The notes below the pieces were generated by a model, which had not been told where the DNA came from, searched no databases, and saw nothing but the letters and a program-made list of their open reading frames with translations. From the NCBI GenBank assembly GCA_964036045.1, contig OZ038382.1:154596265-154660264 (forward strand): a stretch of 64,000 nucleotides of DNA, read 5' to 3'. This DNA comes from Eutreptiella sp. 'Long Island Sound 2002'. Lineage: Eukaryota; Euglenozoa; Euglenophyceae; Eutreptiales; Eutreptiaceae. Numbering within the stretch: the stretch's first letter is position 1; each line of letters starts with the position of its first letter. The position numbers and the translations under genes were made by a program. Of the stretch, positions 8,437 to 17,075 are shown one piece after another.

Positions 8437-11400
8437 GGCGTTCTGACCTCCAGCTGCTGCGTTAACGTTGTGAACACAGCCTGATTCGTCGATCCATTCA
8501 TCCTGGAACGGATCATCCGCTGGATTCAGAGCGTTTTCGACGTAATCTCGATCCGCATCAGACACCTGGTCTGCACCTGAGACCTGATCCACACGATGGT
8601 TGCCCTTTCCTCGCCCACGGCCACGGCCGCCGGATGATGGGCCACCACCGTCGCCACGCCCTCTGCCCTTACCAGAGAAGGGGGTTCCCGAAGGATTTCC
8701 CTTACCCTTACCCTGTGATCCTGGAGCATTTCCTTTGTTTTGACCGGATTGAGGGGTTTGGCCTGGATTTCGATTTCCGCCTCCGGCGTTGAAATTTGGA
8801 CCTGTCTGACCATTCGGCTGCCCACCGGAACCGGATGGAGTCCGATTCCCTTTGCCTTGGGACCCGCCAGGGCCTCCGGTGTTTTTGTTTCCACCGGAGG
8901 GGGTCGAATTACCCTTTCCCCCCTTGGCACCATGCACCTGTCTGTCATTCCTGTCTGAATTCTGAGGATTACTGACATTTTCGCCAATCACCTTGTGATC
9001 GTAAGCAGACCATCGGTGATTAGCAGTGGAATGCGTCTTAGCTCGGTTCGTAGAACCTAGAAGCAGACAGATGCTACAATGATCCTGAACATTCCGGGTG
9101 TCATTCACCTTTTTGTTGCCCTTTTGGGCCCCATTTTGGGTGTTTTGCTGGGTATTCCTGTTTCCTCCAAGACCCTCATGGAAATTTTGATTGGCGGCGT
9201 CAGCGAGCCTCTCAACCTCTTCCCACAGTTCCTGCGGAGTGAACGAAAACACCCAGTTCCTGGCCTTCAGGCGATTGCCATGGAAACTTACTCCCCTATT
9301 GAGAACTTGGACAAACAAGTCCCGATCCTCGTGTTCATTGAACTTGATTTTCCACGTGTTTTCAGTGAATTTCACCTTGGTAAACGACGTGGGGGCGCAC
9401 TTTTGAAGTGCCTCCCTGACGGTAAACCGGTTCGCCGAGGCATCAAAGCCATCGATCTCCGCCCACCAGGTCTTGACCTTTTCTTCGGACTGTCGATTCC
9501 GAAGGGTGGCGGCGGTTTCTGAGGGGATTTTGTCAAAAATCAGATTTTTCAGCTCGGCACTAGAAAATTTTTCGCCTGAATGTTCAGATTCTTCTACGAG
9601 ATTCCAGAAGCGCTGTCTCTTGTCCTGCACCTCATGCAAGATTAATCGAGAAAACGAAGGAAAATTCTTCAACATCTGGTGGTAATGGTCCTCTGGCAGT
9701 CGAGATCCACGTACCTCCAACTGTTCCCACACCTCATCAAAGGTAAGGGGGGAACTTGAATCTTCACGATCACTCCAGGTTCTGAGCCATGTATTGGCCG
9801 GCGCTCCCTCAAGGCAGTCCAGAAGGGCCATCAGGAACTGATCATCCTGGAGTTTTTGAGTCTTAACCCACAGTTTAAATTCCCGTTGGAACTGAGGCCA
9901 ACGTCTGGGGTTCCCATTATACTTTGGTTGCTTGGCAACCTGACGGAGTCGCAATGAAGTGGGATTTAGGAGTGAATCCAGCCCAACACCGGCCGTAATG
10001 GTAGACACCTTGGCGGCATCATTAGCCACACCAGCTCCGGCGAGGGTCTGGGCGAGCAACATCTGGGCAATTGCATTGGAATCAACAGCAGGAAGGGTAG
10101 TTCGGGAGGCAGTTCTTTTGGCATTCTGTACCTCAGTCCTAGCCTTCGCCGATCTACTCTGAGATCGAGAGATTGTAACCCTTTCCTTTAACTTAGTCCT
10201 GCTGATTCGTGCATCGGTGGTCTTAGAGTCCACCGAAGGAGCAATCGAAAAAATTTCTGTCGCCTCCTCCGACGGATCTGTTGCCTGATCCACCGATGAT
10301 GCGCCCTCAGACCTCATGTGGGTCTTGAAAAGATCTTTAATTCCCAAAGTCTGAATGATGAGTTGCATTTGATCTTTGAGCAATTGGAGCTCAGAGTCTC
10401 GCTGTGATCTGCAAGAGCAGTCGGCAGGACAGTACATACCGTGTCCTGAAGGACCTGAGCAGGCTGTCGGACCGCTAATCTCAGTGGTTCGCAGCCAGGA
10501 GTCCACTTGGGGAGCTCCTTCAGTCCTAATTTCCAGGCTTGCCTGCCTAGCTGCCTCTAAGATTCCTTCCTCAACCGCGGCGGCTAGATCGTCGCGGATG
10601 GAGACAGAGGGATGGGGGGCGGAGGGCCCGGCAACCGGTGCCTTAGTCTTCTCCTTCGGGAAGGGGCTTGCCTCCCAGATCTGCAAGAAAATGGAAAAAG
10701 ATTCATCCTCTTGAGAACACCACCACATCCTGGTATTAATTTCTTCTTGAAGAAGGAAAAAATATTCAAATAAAAATTCGGAGGCGATTCTTTCTTGTCC
10801 TATCAGCCTAGACGTGGCTAATAGACACAGGGCCTCAAGCGCCTCAAGGTTACGGGTCACTTCCGGCGACAAATGGTTGTCCCATTGTGCCCATGAGGCT
10901 GGTCGATTGAAGGTAGGTACCTCACCTGGACCACCCATCTCAATGTCGTCAATTTCGGCATCGATGGTCTCGAAATGTGGACATTGGTAGGGAGTATTGG
11001 TCCCCGCCAAGTCCGTAAGCTCCACCGGAGCGTTGCCATTAGCGTAAGCTGGGAGATTCCAGCTGCTTGATGGCCAATTTCGACTGGGATCTTGATTGTA
11101 ATCTGGGCCTCCACAGCTGCTGATTTGGGTCCTTCTTGGGCAATTTGGGCTTGCGCAAGGCATTCCTCTCAAGGCCTCGTTCGCACAGCACCACGGGAGC
11201 GTGATGGTTACTTCTCCGGAGGTTGCGGAGTCTACGGGGCCGTACTGAGGGGCTAGCTGTGGTTGGGACACCAAAGGAACAACATTCAGGTAGCCTCTGC
11301 TACCATGAAAGTGCTGCCCTGGGTCGATGTGGGTGCCGGAGGGCTCGGAGCCGGCAAGACCAGTGGGGCAGGCACGCGAGGAGTCTCCCTGGATGTTGTT

Positions 11401-11469
11401 ATTGGGGTTGGAACCAGAGACACGGACACCAACGGAGGCGAGAGCAGCGACAACAGAAGCAAGGTCCAT
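8434..11469 (-). CDS. gag: Gag polyprotein of element B
   Basis: 1011 residues. The ATG at 11469 lies inside the 5' LTR, so the first 54 codons are LTR-encoded and the next few codons are the primer-binding site itself. The N-terminal half is acidic and Ser/Pro-rich. A capsid-like helical region spans about residues 520-700, with a W-P-Q-F pattern and a V-W-E-Q-L pattern as in Ty3/gypsy Gag. A cysteine pair and two histidines near residue 800 may form an atypical zinc finger, not a CCHC knuckle. After this comes a Gly/Asn/Gln-rich tail with several RG/GRG motifs (about 830-950) that would bind RNA. The frame ends at TAG, followed in frame by pol. Confidence 0.9.
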   Translation of the reverse strand: MDLASVVAALASVGVRVSGSNPNNNIQGDSSRACPTGLAGSEPSGTHIDPGQHFHGSRGYLNVVPLVSQPQLAPQYGPVDSATSGEVTITLPWCCANEALRGMPCASPNCPRRTQISSCGGPDYNQDPSRNWPSSSWNLPAYANGNAPVELTDLAGTNTPYQCPHFETIDAEIDDIEMGGPGEVPTFNRPASWAQWDNHLSPEVTRNLEALEALCLLATSRLIGQERIASEFLFEYFFLLQEEINTRMWWCSQEDESFSIFLQIWEASPFPKEKTKAPVAGPSAPHPSVSIRDDLAAAVEEGILEAARQASLEIRTEGAPQVDSWLRTTEISGPTACSGPSGHGMYCPADCSCRSQRDSELQLLKDQMQLIIQTLGIKDLFKTHMRSEGASSVDQATDPSEEATEIFSIAPSVDSKTTDARISRTKLKERVTISRSQSRSAKARTEVQNAKRTASRTTLPAVDSNAIAQMLLAQTLAGAGVANDAAKVSTITAGVGLDSLLNPTSLRLRQVAKQPKYNGNPRRWPQFQREFKLWVKTQKLQDDQFLMALLDCLEGAPANTWLRTWSDREDSSSPLTFDEVWEQLEVRGSRLPEDHYHQMLKNFPSFSRLILHEVQDKRQRFWNLVEESEHSGEKFSSAELKNLIFDKIPSETAATLRNRQSEEKVKTWWAEIDGFDASANRFTVREALQKCAPTSFTKVKFTENTWKIKFNEHEDRDLFVQVLNRGVSFHGNRLKARNWVFSFTPQELWEEVERLADAANQNFHEGLGGNRNTQQNTQNGAQKGNKKVNDTRNVQDHCSICLLLGSTNRAKTHSTANHRWSAYDHKVIGENVSNPQNSDRNDRQVHGAKGGKGNSTPSGGNKNTGGPGGSQGKGNRTPSGSGGQPNGQTGPNFNAGGGNRNPGQTPQSGQNKGNAPGSQGKGKGNPSGTPFSGKGRGRGDGGGPSSGGRGRGRGKGNHRVDQVSGADQVSDADRDYVENALNPADDPFQDEWIDESGCVHNVNAAAGGQNA
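11291..11305 (-). promoter_or_regulatory. Primer-binding site of element B (initiator tRNA-Met type)
   Basis: Directly after the 5' LTR the minus strand reads TGGTAGCAGAGGC, complementary to the 3' end of eukaryotic initiator tRNA-Met with its CCA. It lies inside the gag frame and is translated as Gly-Ser-Arg-Gly. Confidence 0.85.
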
Positions 11470-11837
11470 GCTGATTGTGGTCCGGCAGAAAATCCCAGTC
11501 TATGAAGAAAATTGAGGGGAATTATTCTAAATACATCTGAGTGTCCAAAACTGTCCGAATGAATTTAAATAATCCATTTATGTAAAATTGTATGGCCGAT
11601 CTGGGCCGCGAGCGCGCGTCAACGGCAAATGGCGATTCCAGCTAAAATAGCGGAATGCGGCGGATTTACGGGAATTGGACCGCGGAATCAAATCCGGCAT
11701 ATCAGAAATATATAGGAAATATCCTGTGACTGAGCTGCGAGGCGGCAATTCCGCCGAAGCAAAGAAAATGACCAAAATGTAGCCAATCTGGGCAGAATGT
11801 CTGAAAATCTGAGCAGATGGGGCTAGCCGCACTTACA
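11306..11837 (-). repeat. 5' LTR of element B (532 bp)
   Basis: Begins TGTAAGTG and ends CACTTTCA in element orientation, with the primer site abutting. The gag ATG is 368 bases into it. An A/T-rich stretch (about 11560-11575) lies roughly 90-105 bases upstream of that ATG and is a plausible TATA position. Confidence 0.95.
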
Positions 11838-11842
11838 GAAAA
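11838..11842. repeat. Target-site duplication GAAAA, right of element B
   Basis: Exact partner of 1070-1074, directly abutting the 5' LTR of B. Keeping one copy restores the A frame between gag and pol without a shift. Confidence 0.9.
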
Positions 11843-14800
11843 ATACGCGGTGCGCCTCGCGGTGGTACTCAAGGGGGATGAACAGGAGGTACTGAGACCG
11901 CCCCGATCAGCGGTAGTGGACTCAGCAGCCAGGAAAGGCCTGATCCTGCCAGGGACCTTCTTTTTGAAGTCCCTGGAGCCCCTGTCGTCGGCGCTGGACT
12001 TTCAGTGCATCATCGACACGGGTTTTGAAGCCATAGGGGTCATCGGATATGAGTTGGTACCAGATCTGGTCCGTACCAAGGCTGACAGTCGAATACGGCT
12101 GATTGGGGCTGGATCCAATTCCCTGAAGGGAGGCACCCATTGTATACATGGGGCCCTCTTACTCCCCGTATCACACAAAGGGAAATACGTCCGAGCCCGA
12201 TGTCCTGATGCAACTCTGTACATCGCTGACATTGGGCCCAGAGCCATAGTGGGGTATCCCTTATTGGCTCGGTATGGTTTGGCAGTCTTCCCAGGGCAAG
12301 GGTCATTGATTTTTGAAGAGGATCTCAGTGGAGAGACCATCACTGTCCCGGCCTCTGAGCCTCCACCTGGGCTGGAACTGACCCAGGTTGAGAGGGACAA
12401 CCCGATTCAGTCGGTCGTCCCATTATACTCTGTTTCTGCGCCAACGGTCACTGAGGATGGTCCTTCAGATTTCAATCGGGACGAGGGTTCAGTCAGATCT
12501 GCCTTCGTCGATGGGTGCCATGTCCCTGCCTCCGCGGGATACCTCTGCGCTCCACAAACGCAGGACGTAAGTTGTGCGGGCGAGAGGGCACAGGGCAGCC
12601 TGGGTACTTCTGTGCCTTGGTCTGAACGGTTCAACAGTCCGTCGCCCACCATCGATACCCTGACCTATTCTGAAGTGACAGCACCTCATGCGACAGTTGA
12701 CACTACACACACAATCTTGAACACACAATCTGTACCTCAGGAAATGATGGAGAGGCCTTCACAGGTTCTACTCTCACCGGCAGGGACCAGCTGTGGAAGC
12801 GGTCCTGATGCCCAGGTCATACCCTCGACCATCATCCCCATTACACCTGAGTTGCAGGGCAGTTTGTTGACGCCGAGTTCAGCAGGATTACAGCCTGAGC
12901 AGGGCTTGAGAGAGGACCCATCAGCGGTCCACAAACTGACTGGGGCTGCCTTCAAAGGCAGTGACCCAGAATCTCAGTCCACAGGATGGGATTACCATAA
13001 GTTAGTGTCAGTTGTACTCGCCCTGTCCGGGAGTATAGCCGCCCAGGCTGGGATTCACCAGAATTCCAGAGGGTGGATTGAAAAAGATACTCCCCCTGCT
13101 TCAGCGCCAACAAGGGGCGACCCACAGCTGGTGGACGCCCTATGCATCATGACATCCCTCTTGGCTGGCTTGTGCCATCAGGCTAAGGCACCCCACTCCG
13201 TCCAGCCAGAAAAGCATTCAGCATGGCCTGAAGTGCCAACGACTGGTGAGCCCATCAGATTGCAACTGAGGGTCCCGGCAGCTGGTGCAGACTGGGACCA
13301 GACCAAAGAGGCGATGGTCGACGAGACCCTTTCTTCCCTTTTTCCTACCCCCACTGTACTTCCTTCCCCTGATATCCGGCAAGAGCCGTCCGATCAAGGT
13401 CCTGCCGCCCAGTTGCAAGTCTCTGGGGACTTGACCAAGATGATCGCGGTCTTCGCCGAGGATTGGCTGGACATCGGCGACCAGGAACTCTCAGGAGTCC
13501 GGTCGGTTAATGTCCACGATCAGGATTTCGAATCCTGTTCGGGTGATGAAGGTTCCTTGGGTTTCGATCCGCCCGATGAGTTCATGGGCCGGTTAGGGTA
13601 CTCACGGGACCACGGGGGTGTGGAATTTGGTGCCATGAACATTAGTGTCATGGACCTGCAGGACCCACAGGACAAAGCCCCCATGGCAAGTCCAGCCCCC
13701 ACCGGGGTTTCTCAGGAGATCCCGCCGATACGACCCCGACAGTCCGCTGGGATACCGCGGAAACTGAGGCGGCCAGGCATATTCAAGAATGAAAGATACG
13801 ACCTGCGCCCGCTATGGCGCGAAAAGTTGTGTGAATGGGCTGGAAGAGCTTTGGGGACTACCGAGCCTCTCCAGCCCACACTCAGCCCCTTTGACCGCCT
13901 CAGGACTGTGAGAGGAGTGCGTGAGAAGGGTCGACAGTGGCGTGGGTGGGGTCAGGGACGTGGGGGAAGAAGAGTGAAGAAGCGAAATCGGACTGGACTC
14001 TCACCCCCCCGTAAGACCAAGAAGGCACCGAAAGGGTATATGTGCCCTTGGGGAGGGAAGCATCATACTTTGTTTTTGTTCCCGCCAGCTCGTGAGCTGC
14101 CGGAAACGGTGCAAAAGGTCATATGGGAAGGGGGTAAGGGGGTTATAGTGGTACCAGTCCGAAAGAGAGAGAAGTGGTTTTGGAGTTTAGGGGAGATTGC
14201 AGTGGATTGGTGGGACATACCGAAAGGGGAGAGTATTTTTTGGAATGGGAAGGGTAAAATGCTCTCTCAGGAGGGTCACCTGCAGTACCGGGCTGTACTT
14301 TTCGATGCACTTGGTATTGAACAAGAGGGACTGAACCAGACCAGCTGGAAACAGCCCTTGGGTGATCCTGACCTCAAAGAGGTCCTCCATCAGGGAGCCT
14401 GGCGTCCTGAGGGTACCACTGCAGCCCCGGGCCTCGGCAAGAGACCCGTGGGCAAGAAGCGCCGGAACTGGAATGTCCTGGCACTGGAGAGGGCAAAGGA
14501 AGGGTATGGCCCCCCTGACTCGCCCGACATTGATTTGATTTATCCAGCATTCCACAAGCCCAGCTCACAGGAAGACAGAAATGACCCCAATCGGCGATCC
14601 GAAGTGGAGTCATCGTCCCGGGACAGCCCTGCTGCCCCCAAACTCACCCTGAATCACCTCGAGAAGGTAGAGGCCTCCATCTCCAGCCAGAAAGTGGTAG
14701 ATTGGATGATGGACCCCGTTGGCACTGAGACTGCCAATTGGGTCGATCACAGGACCCCCCCCCAGCAACTCTTCCACTCGAGGACTCGGTCAGTGCGGTC

Positions 14801-17075
14801 CGTCCTAGAGGCCGATGCCAAGGAGTTCTCAGACCCCCATCTTCAGAAGATGGTGGAGTCGTACCGCAAAAAGCTCCTTGATGAATTCAAGGACACAGTT
14901 TTCAATTCAGAGCGGAATAATTGGGAGGAGATCAAGGCCAATGCCAACAAGAGGGGACCTGATGGTCGGGTCAAGCTGGAGCTGAAAGAGGGCTCAAAAC
15001 CTGTGGCCTTCAGCCCCATCCGAGCAGTAGGTCTGCGGGAAGAGGCATTGAAAGAAAAGGTCCAAGGTTTTGAGAAAAGGGGGTGGATTGAGGGATCCAA
15101 AAGCCCTTGGGTGGCACGTGGGTTTTTGGTGCCGAAACCTGGGGTAAACAAGTGGAGGTTGGTCATTGATTATCGGTACTTGAATTCATGTCTCGAGGGA
15201 CATGAATTCCCCCTACCGGTGATTGAGGACCTCCTCCAGCGACAGCATGGGAACCATCTCTGGACCATCCTCGACGTTGAGGATGGGTTCTACCAGATGC
15301 CCCTCACGGAGAAAAGTCGTCCGCTGACGGCTTTCTGTACCCCGTGGGGAGTGTATCAGTGGAACGTCCTGCCCATGGGGGTGAAAGTGGGACCACAGGT
15401 CTACCAGAGAATGGTCACCCACTGCATCAGGCACCTGCCTCCCTCGGTAAGGGCCTATATTGATGATCTGCTTGTGGGTACGCCCCCCTCCAAGGCTTCC
15501 AGGGGTAAGGGTAAGCTCTTGGACAGTTGTGCCCTCGATGAAGAGGCCATAACTGAGCACTATGAGTTGGTCAGGAAACTTTTTCGATGCCTGGCTGACC
15601 ACCATCTCCAAGTGAAGGAGGAAAAGTGCCACCTTTTCTGTCAAAGGGTTAAATATTGTGGTCACATCCTTCACCAGGGACGGAGATCCCCCACCCCCGA
15701 GAAAGTGGCTGCAGTTCGTGACTGGACTGAGGCCATGATTCGTACCCCCAAGCAGATGAAGGGATTTCTCGGAGTATGTAATTGGTATTCCATTTACATA
15801 CCCCAATATGCTTCCCTGGCTGCGCCCCTGATGGACAGCTTGAAAGGGAAGTATGAGAGAGCGCCTGAGGGAGGCAAATGCAAGGTCCCCAAGGACCGCA
15901 AATTCATTGAATGGACTGAGACCATGAGGCAGAGTTTCGCCAAAATCAAGGAGGCACTGTGCGAGAAGTGTGCATTGTATATCCCCAATGACACGGGTGA
16001 ATATGCGATTCACACTGATGCCTCGGATTTTGGCATAGGCGGTGTGTTGGAGCAGCAATTGCCTGATGGTAGCTGGGCTCCTTGCGCCTTCTACTCAAAA
16101 AAACTCGAAGGCCAGATCCCGTATGGTCCTGAGGGCAAAGCCCTGGGCTTTACCGGACAAAGGGCGTGGTCTGTGCGAGAAAAGGAGACCTACGCACTGG
16201 TGTCCTGCCTCCTCAAGTTCAAGAGCTGGATATCAGGGTGTAAGGTCACTGTTTTCACGGACCACAAGTCCCTCGAGTCATGGTACAAGGAGGATCTCTG
16301 TACCATGGCTGGGCCCCTGGGTCGTCGCGGCCGTTGGCATGAATTCCTTTCCCGGTACAACATTGTTGTCGTATACAAGCCGGGTAAGGACAATGATGTC
16401 GCGGACGGGATGAGCCGGTGGGCCTACCCTGCGGGGCTGGCGGATGACACCAACTTTCATGGTTCGGACGCCGACCTCAAGGGGTATGAGGACTGGGAAG
16501 CCCAAGAAAAGGCCCGAAATGATGCCCTCATTGATCGGCTGTCCATATCTCGCGAAGGGAGTGAGTCTGGACCCCCGTGCAGCCATACGTCCAAGTGCCA
16601 TGGTCACTGCAGCAGGTACAGCAATCTGCGCGCGGCCAGCCACTACCCCTGCTTTCATTATGAGTGCGCCAGCCTGGAAACGGCCACTCCGGACAAGCTG
16701 GATGCCCAGAGGGCAGCTGATGCTCTGCTCTTTCCGAAATACAGGGCCCAGGTGACTCCGGACCCCCTTCCTGCTGATCGGCCACTCACTGCGGACCCCG
16801 CTCGGTGTCCTGATTGCCTGGATCACCATAAGATTAACACGTGTGGTGTCCTGAACCTCCTGCACAGTGATCCTGATGATCCTGACTATGGTTCTGAGGC
16901 TGAAGAGTCCGTGAGTCCTGAGTTCTTTGAGGATTCAGACCTCCATGGTATGGCCCATGTGATGAGGGAGTCTCCTCATGCCACCCACCCCCTGATTGCT
17001 TCCGTCACATCTGTCAATGTGCCCCCACCGTGTATGAGGATTGGGAACCATACTACGCTGAGGACCCCAACCTGA
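11838..17075 (+). CDS. pol: Pol of element A, first part: protease, methyltransferase-like block, RT, RNase H
   Basis: The upstream codons before 11838 belong to the B LTR and are accidental; the native frame enters from A gag across the B insertion. Aspartic protease with D-T-G at about 12015. A Pro/Ser/Thr-rich linker of roughly 500 residues follows. The methyltransferase-like block is around 13990-14340, with F-P-P (14079-14087) where B has N-P-P-F and an I-V-V-P strand. RT has the YIDD box at 15456-15467. RNase H has T-D-A-S, T-D-H-K-S and ends at a V-A-D-G-M-S-R-W motif at about 16415. The last ~45 bp overlap the next frame; the change of frame falls at a C5 run (17022-17026), after which this frame stops at TGA. 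Confidence 0.9.
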   Translation, partial: EKYAVRLAVVLKGDEQEVLRPPRSAVVDSAARKGLILPGTFFLKSLEPLSSALDFQCIIDTGFEAIGVIGYELVPDLVRTKADSRIRLIGAGSNSLKGGTHCIHGALLLPVSHKGKYVRARCPDATLYIADIGPRAIVGYPLLARYGLAVFPGQGSLIFEEDLSGETITVPASEPPPGLELTQVERDNPIQSVVPLYSVSAPTVTEDGPSDFNRDEGSVRSAFVDGCHVPASAGYLCAPQTQDVSCAGERAQGSLGTSVPWSERFNSPSPTIDTLTYSEVTAPHATVDTTHTILNTQSVPQEMMERPSQVLLSPAGTSCGSGPDAQVIPSTIIPITPELQGSLLTPSSAGLQPEQGLREDPSAVHKLTGAAFKGSDPESQSTGWDYHKLVSVVLALSGSIAAQAGIHQNSRGWIEKDTPPASAPTRGDPQLVDALCIMTSLLAGLCHQAKAPHSVQPEKHSAWPEVPTTGEPIRLQLRVPAAGADWDQTKEAMVDETLSSLFPTPTVLPSPDIRQEPSDQGPAAQLQVSGDLTKMIAVFAEDWLDIGDQELSGVRSVNVHDQDFESCSGDEGSLGFDPPDEFMGRLGYSRDHGGVEFGAMNISVMDLQDPQDKAPMASPAPTGVSQEIPPIRPRQSAGIPRKLRRPGIFKNERYDLRPLWREKLCEWAGRALGTTEPLQPTLSPFDRLRTVRGVREKGRQWRGWGQGRGGRRVKKRNRTGLSPPRKTKKAPKGYMCPWGGKHHTLFLFPPARELPETVQKVIWEGGKGVIVVPVRKREKWFWSLGEIAVDWWDIPKGESIFWNGKGKMLSQEGHLQYRAVLFDALGIEQEGLNQTSWKQPLGDPDLKEVLHQGAWRPEGTTAAPGLGKRPVGKKRRNWNVLALERAKEGYGPPDSPDIDLIYPAFHKPSSQEDRNDPNRRSEVESSSRDSPAAPKLTLNHLEKVEASISSQKVVDWMMDPVGTETANWVDHRTPPQQLFHSRTRSVRSVLEADAKEFSDPHLQKMVESYRKKLLDEFKDTVFNSERNNWEEIKANANKRGPDGRVKLELKEGSKPVAFSPIRAVGLREEALKEKVQGFEKRGWIEGSKSPWVARGFLVPKPGVNKWRLVIDYRYLNSCLEGHEFPLPVIEDLLQRQHGNHLWTILDVEDGFYQMPLTEKSRPLTAFCTPWGVYQWNVLPMGVKVGPQVYQRMVTHCIRHLPPSVRAYIDDLLVGTPPSKASRGKGKLLDSCALDEEAITEHYELVRKLFRCLADHHLQVKEEKCHLFCQRVKYCGHILHQGRRSPTPEKVAAVRDWTEAMIRTPKQMKGFLGVCNWYSIYIPQYASLAAPLMDSLKGKYERAPEGGKCKVPKDRKFIEWTETMRQSFAKIKEALCEKCALYIPNDTGEYAIHTDASDFGIGGVLEQQLPDGSWAPCAFYSKKLEGQIPYGPEGKALGFTGQRAWSVREKETYALVSCLLKFKSWISGCKVTVFTDHKSLESWYKEDLCTMAGPLGRRGRWHEFLSRYNIVVVYKPGKDNDVADGMSRWAYPAGLADDTNFHGSDADLKGYEDWEAQEKARNDALIDRLSISREGSESGPPCSHTSKCHGHCSRYSNLRAASHYPCFHYECASLETATPDKLDAQRAADALLFPKYRAQVTPDPLPADRPLTADPARCPDCLDHHKINTCGVLNLLHSDPDDPDYGSEAEESVSPEFFEDSDLHGMAHVMRESPHATHPLIASVTSVNVPPPCMRIGNHTTLRTPT

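Larger units (their letters stand above)
1075..11837 (-). mobile_element. Element B: complete, apparently intact Ty3/gypsy chromodomain retrotransposon nested in element A
   Basis: A 10763-bp element on the minus strand with, in its own order: 5' LTR (11837-11306), primer-binding site (11305-11291), gag (11469-8434, starting inside the LTR), same-frame UAG, pol (open from 8433, to 3250), 1.6 kb 3' noncoding, polypurine tract (1621-1607) and 3' LTR (1606-1075). LTRs begin TG and end CA, have the same length and look identical by eye. Protease, RT (YIDD), RNase H, integrase (D, D, E) and chromodomain all read without interruption. Identical LTRs plus open frames imply a recent insertion and possible activity. 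Confidence 0.95.

Noticed and set aside
11817-11837. ATG at 11817 as the start of element A pol
   Set aside because: These bases belong to the B LTR; the ATG is accidental and the A frame really enters from gag across the insertion.
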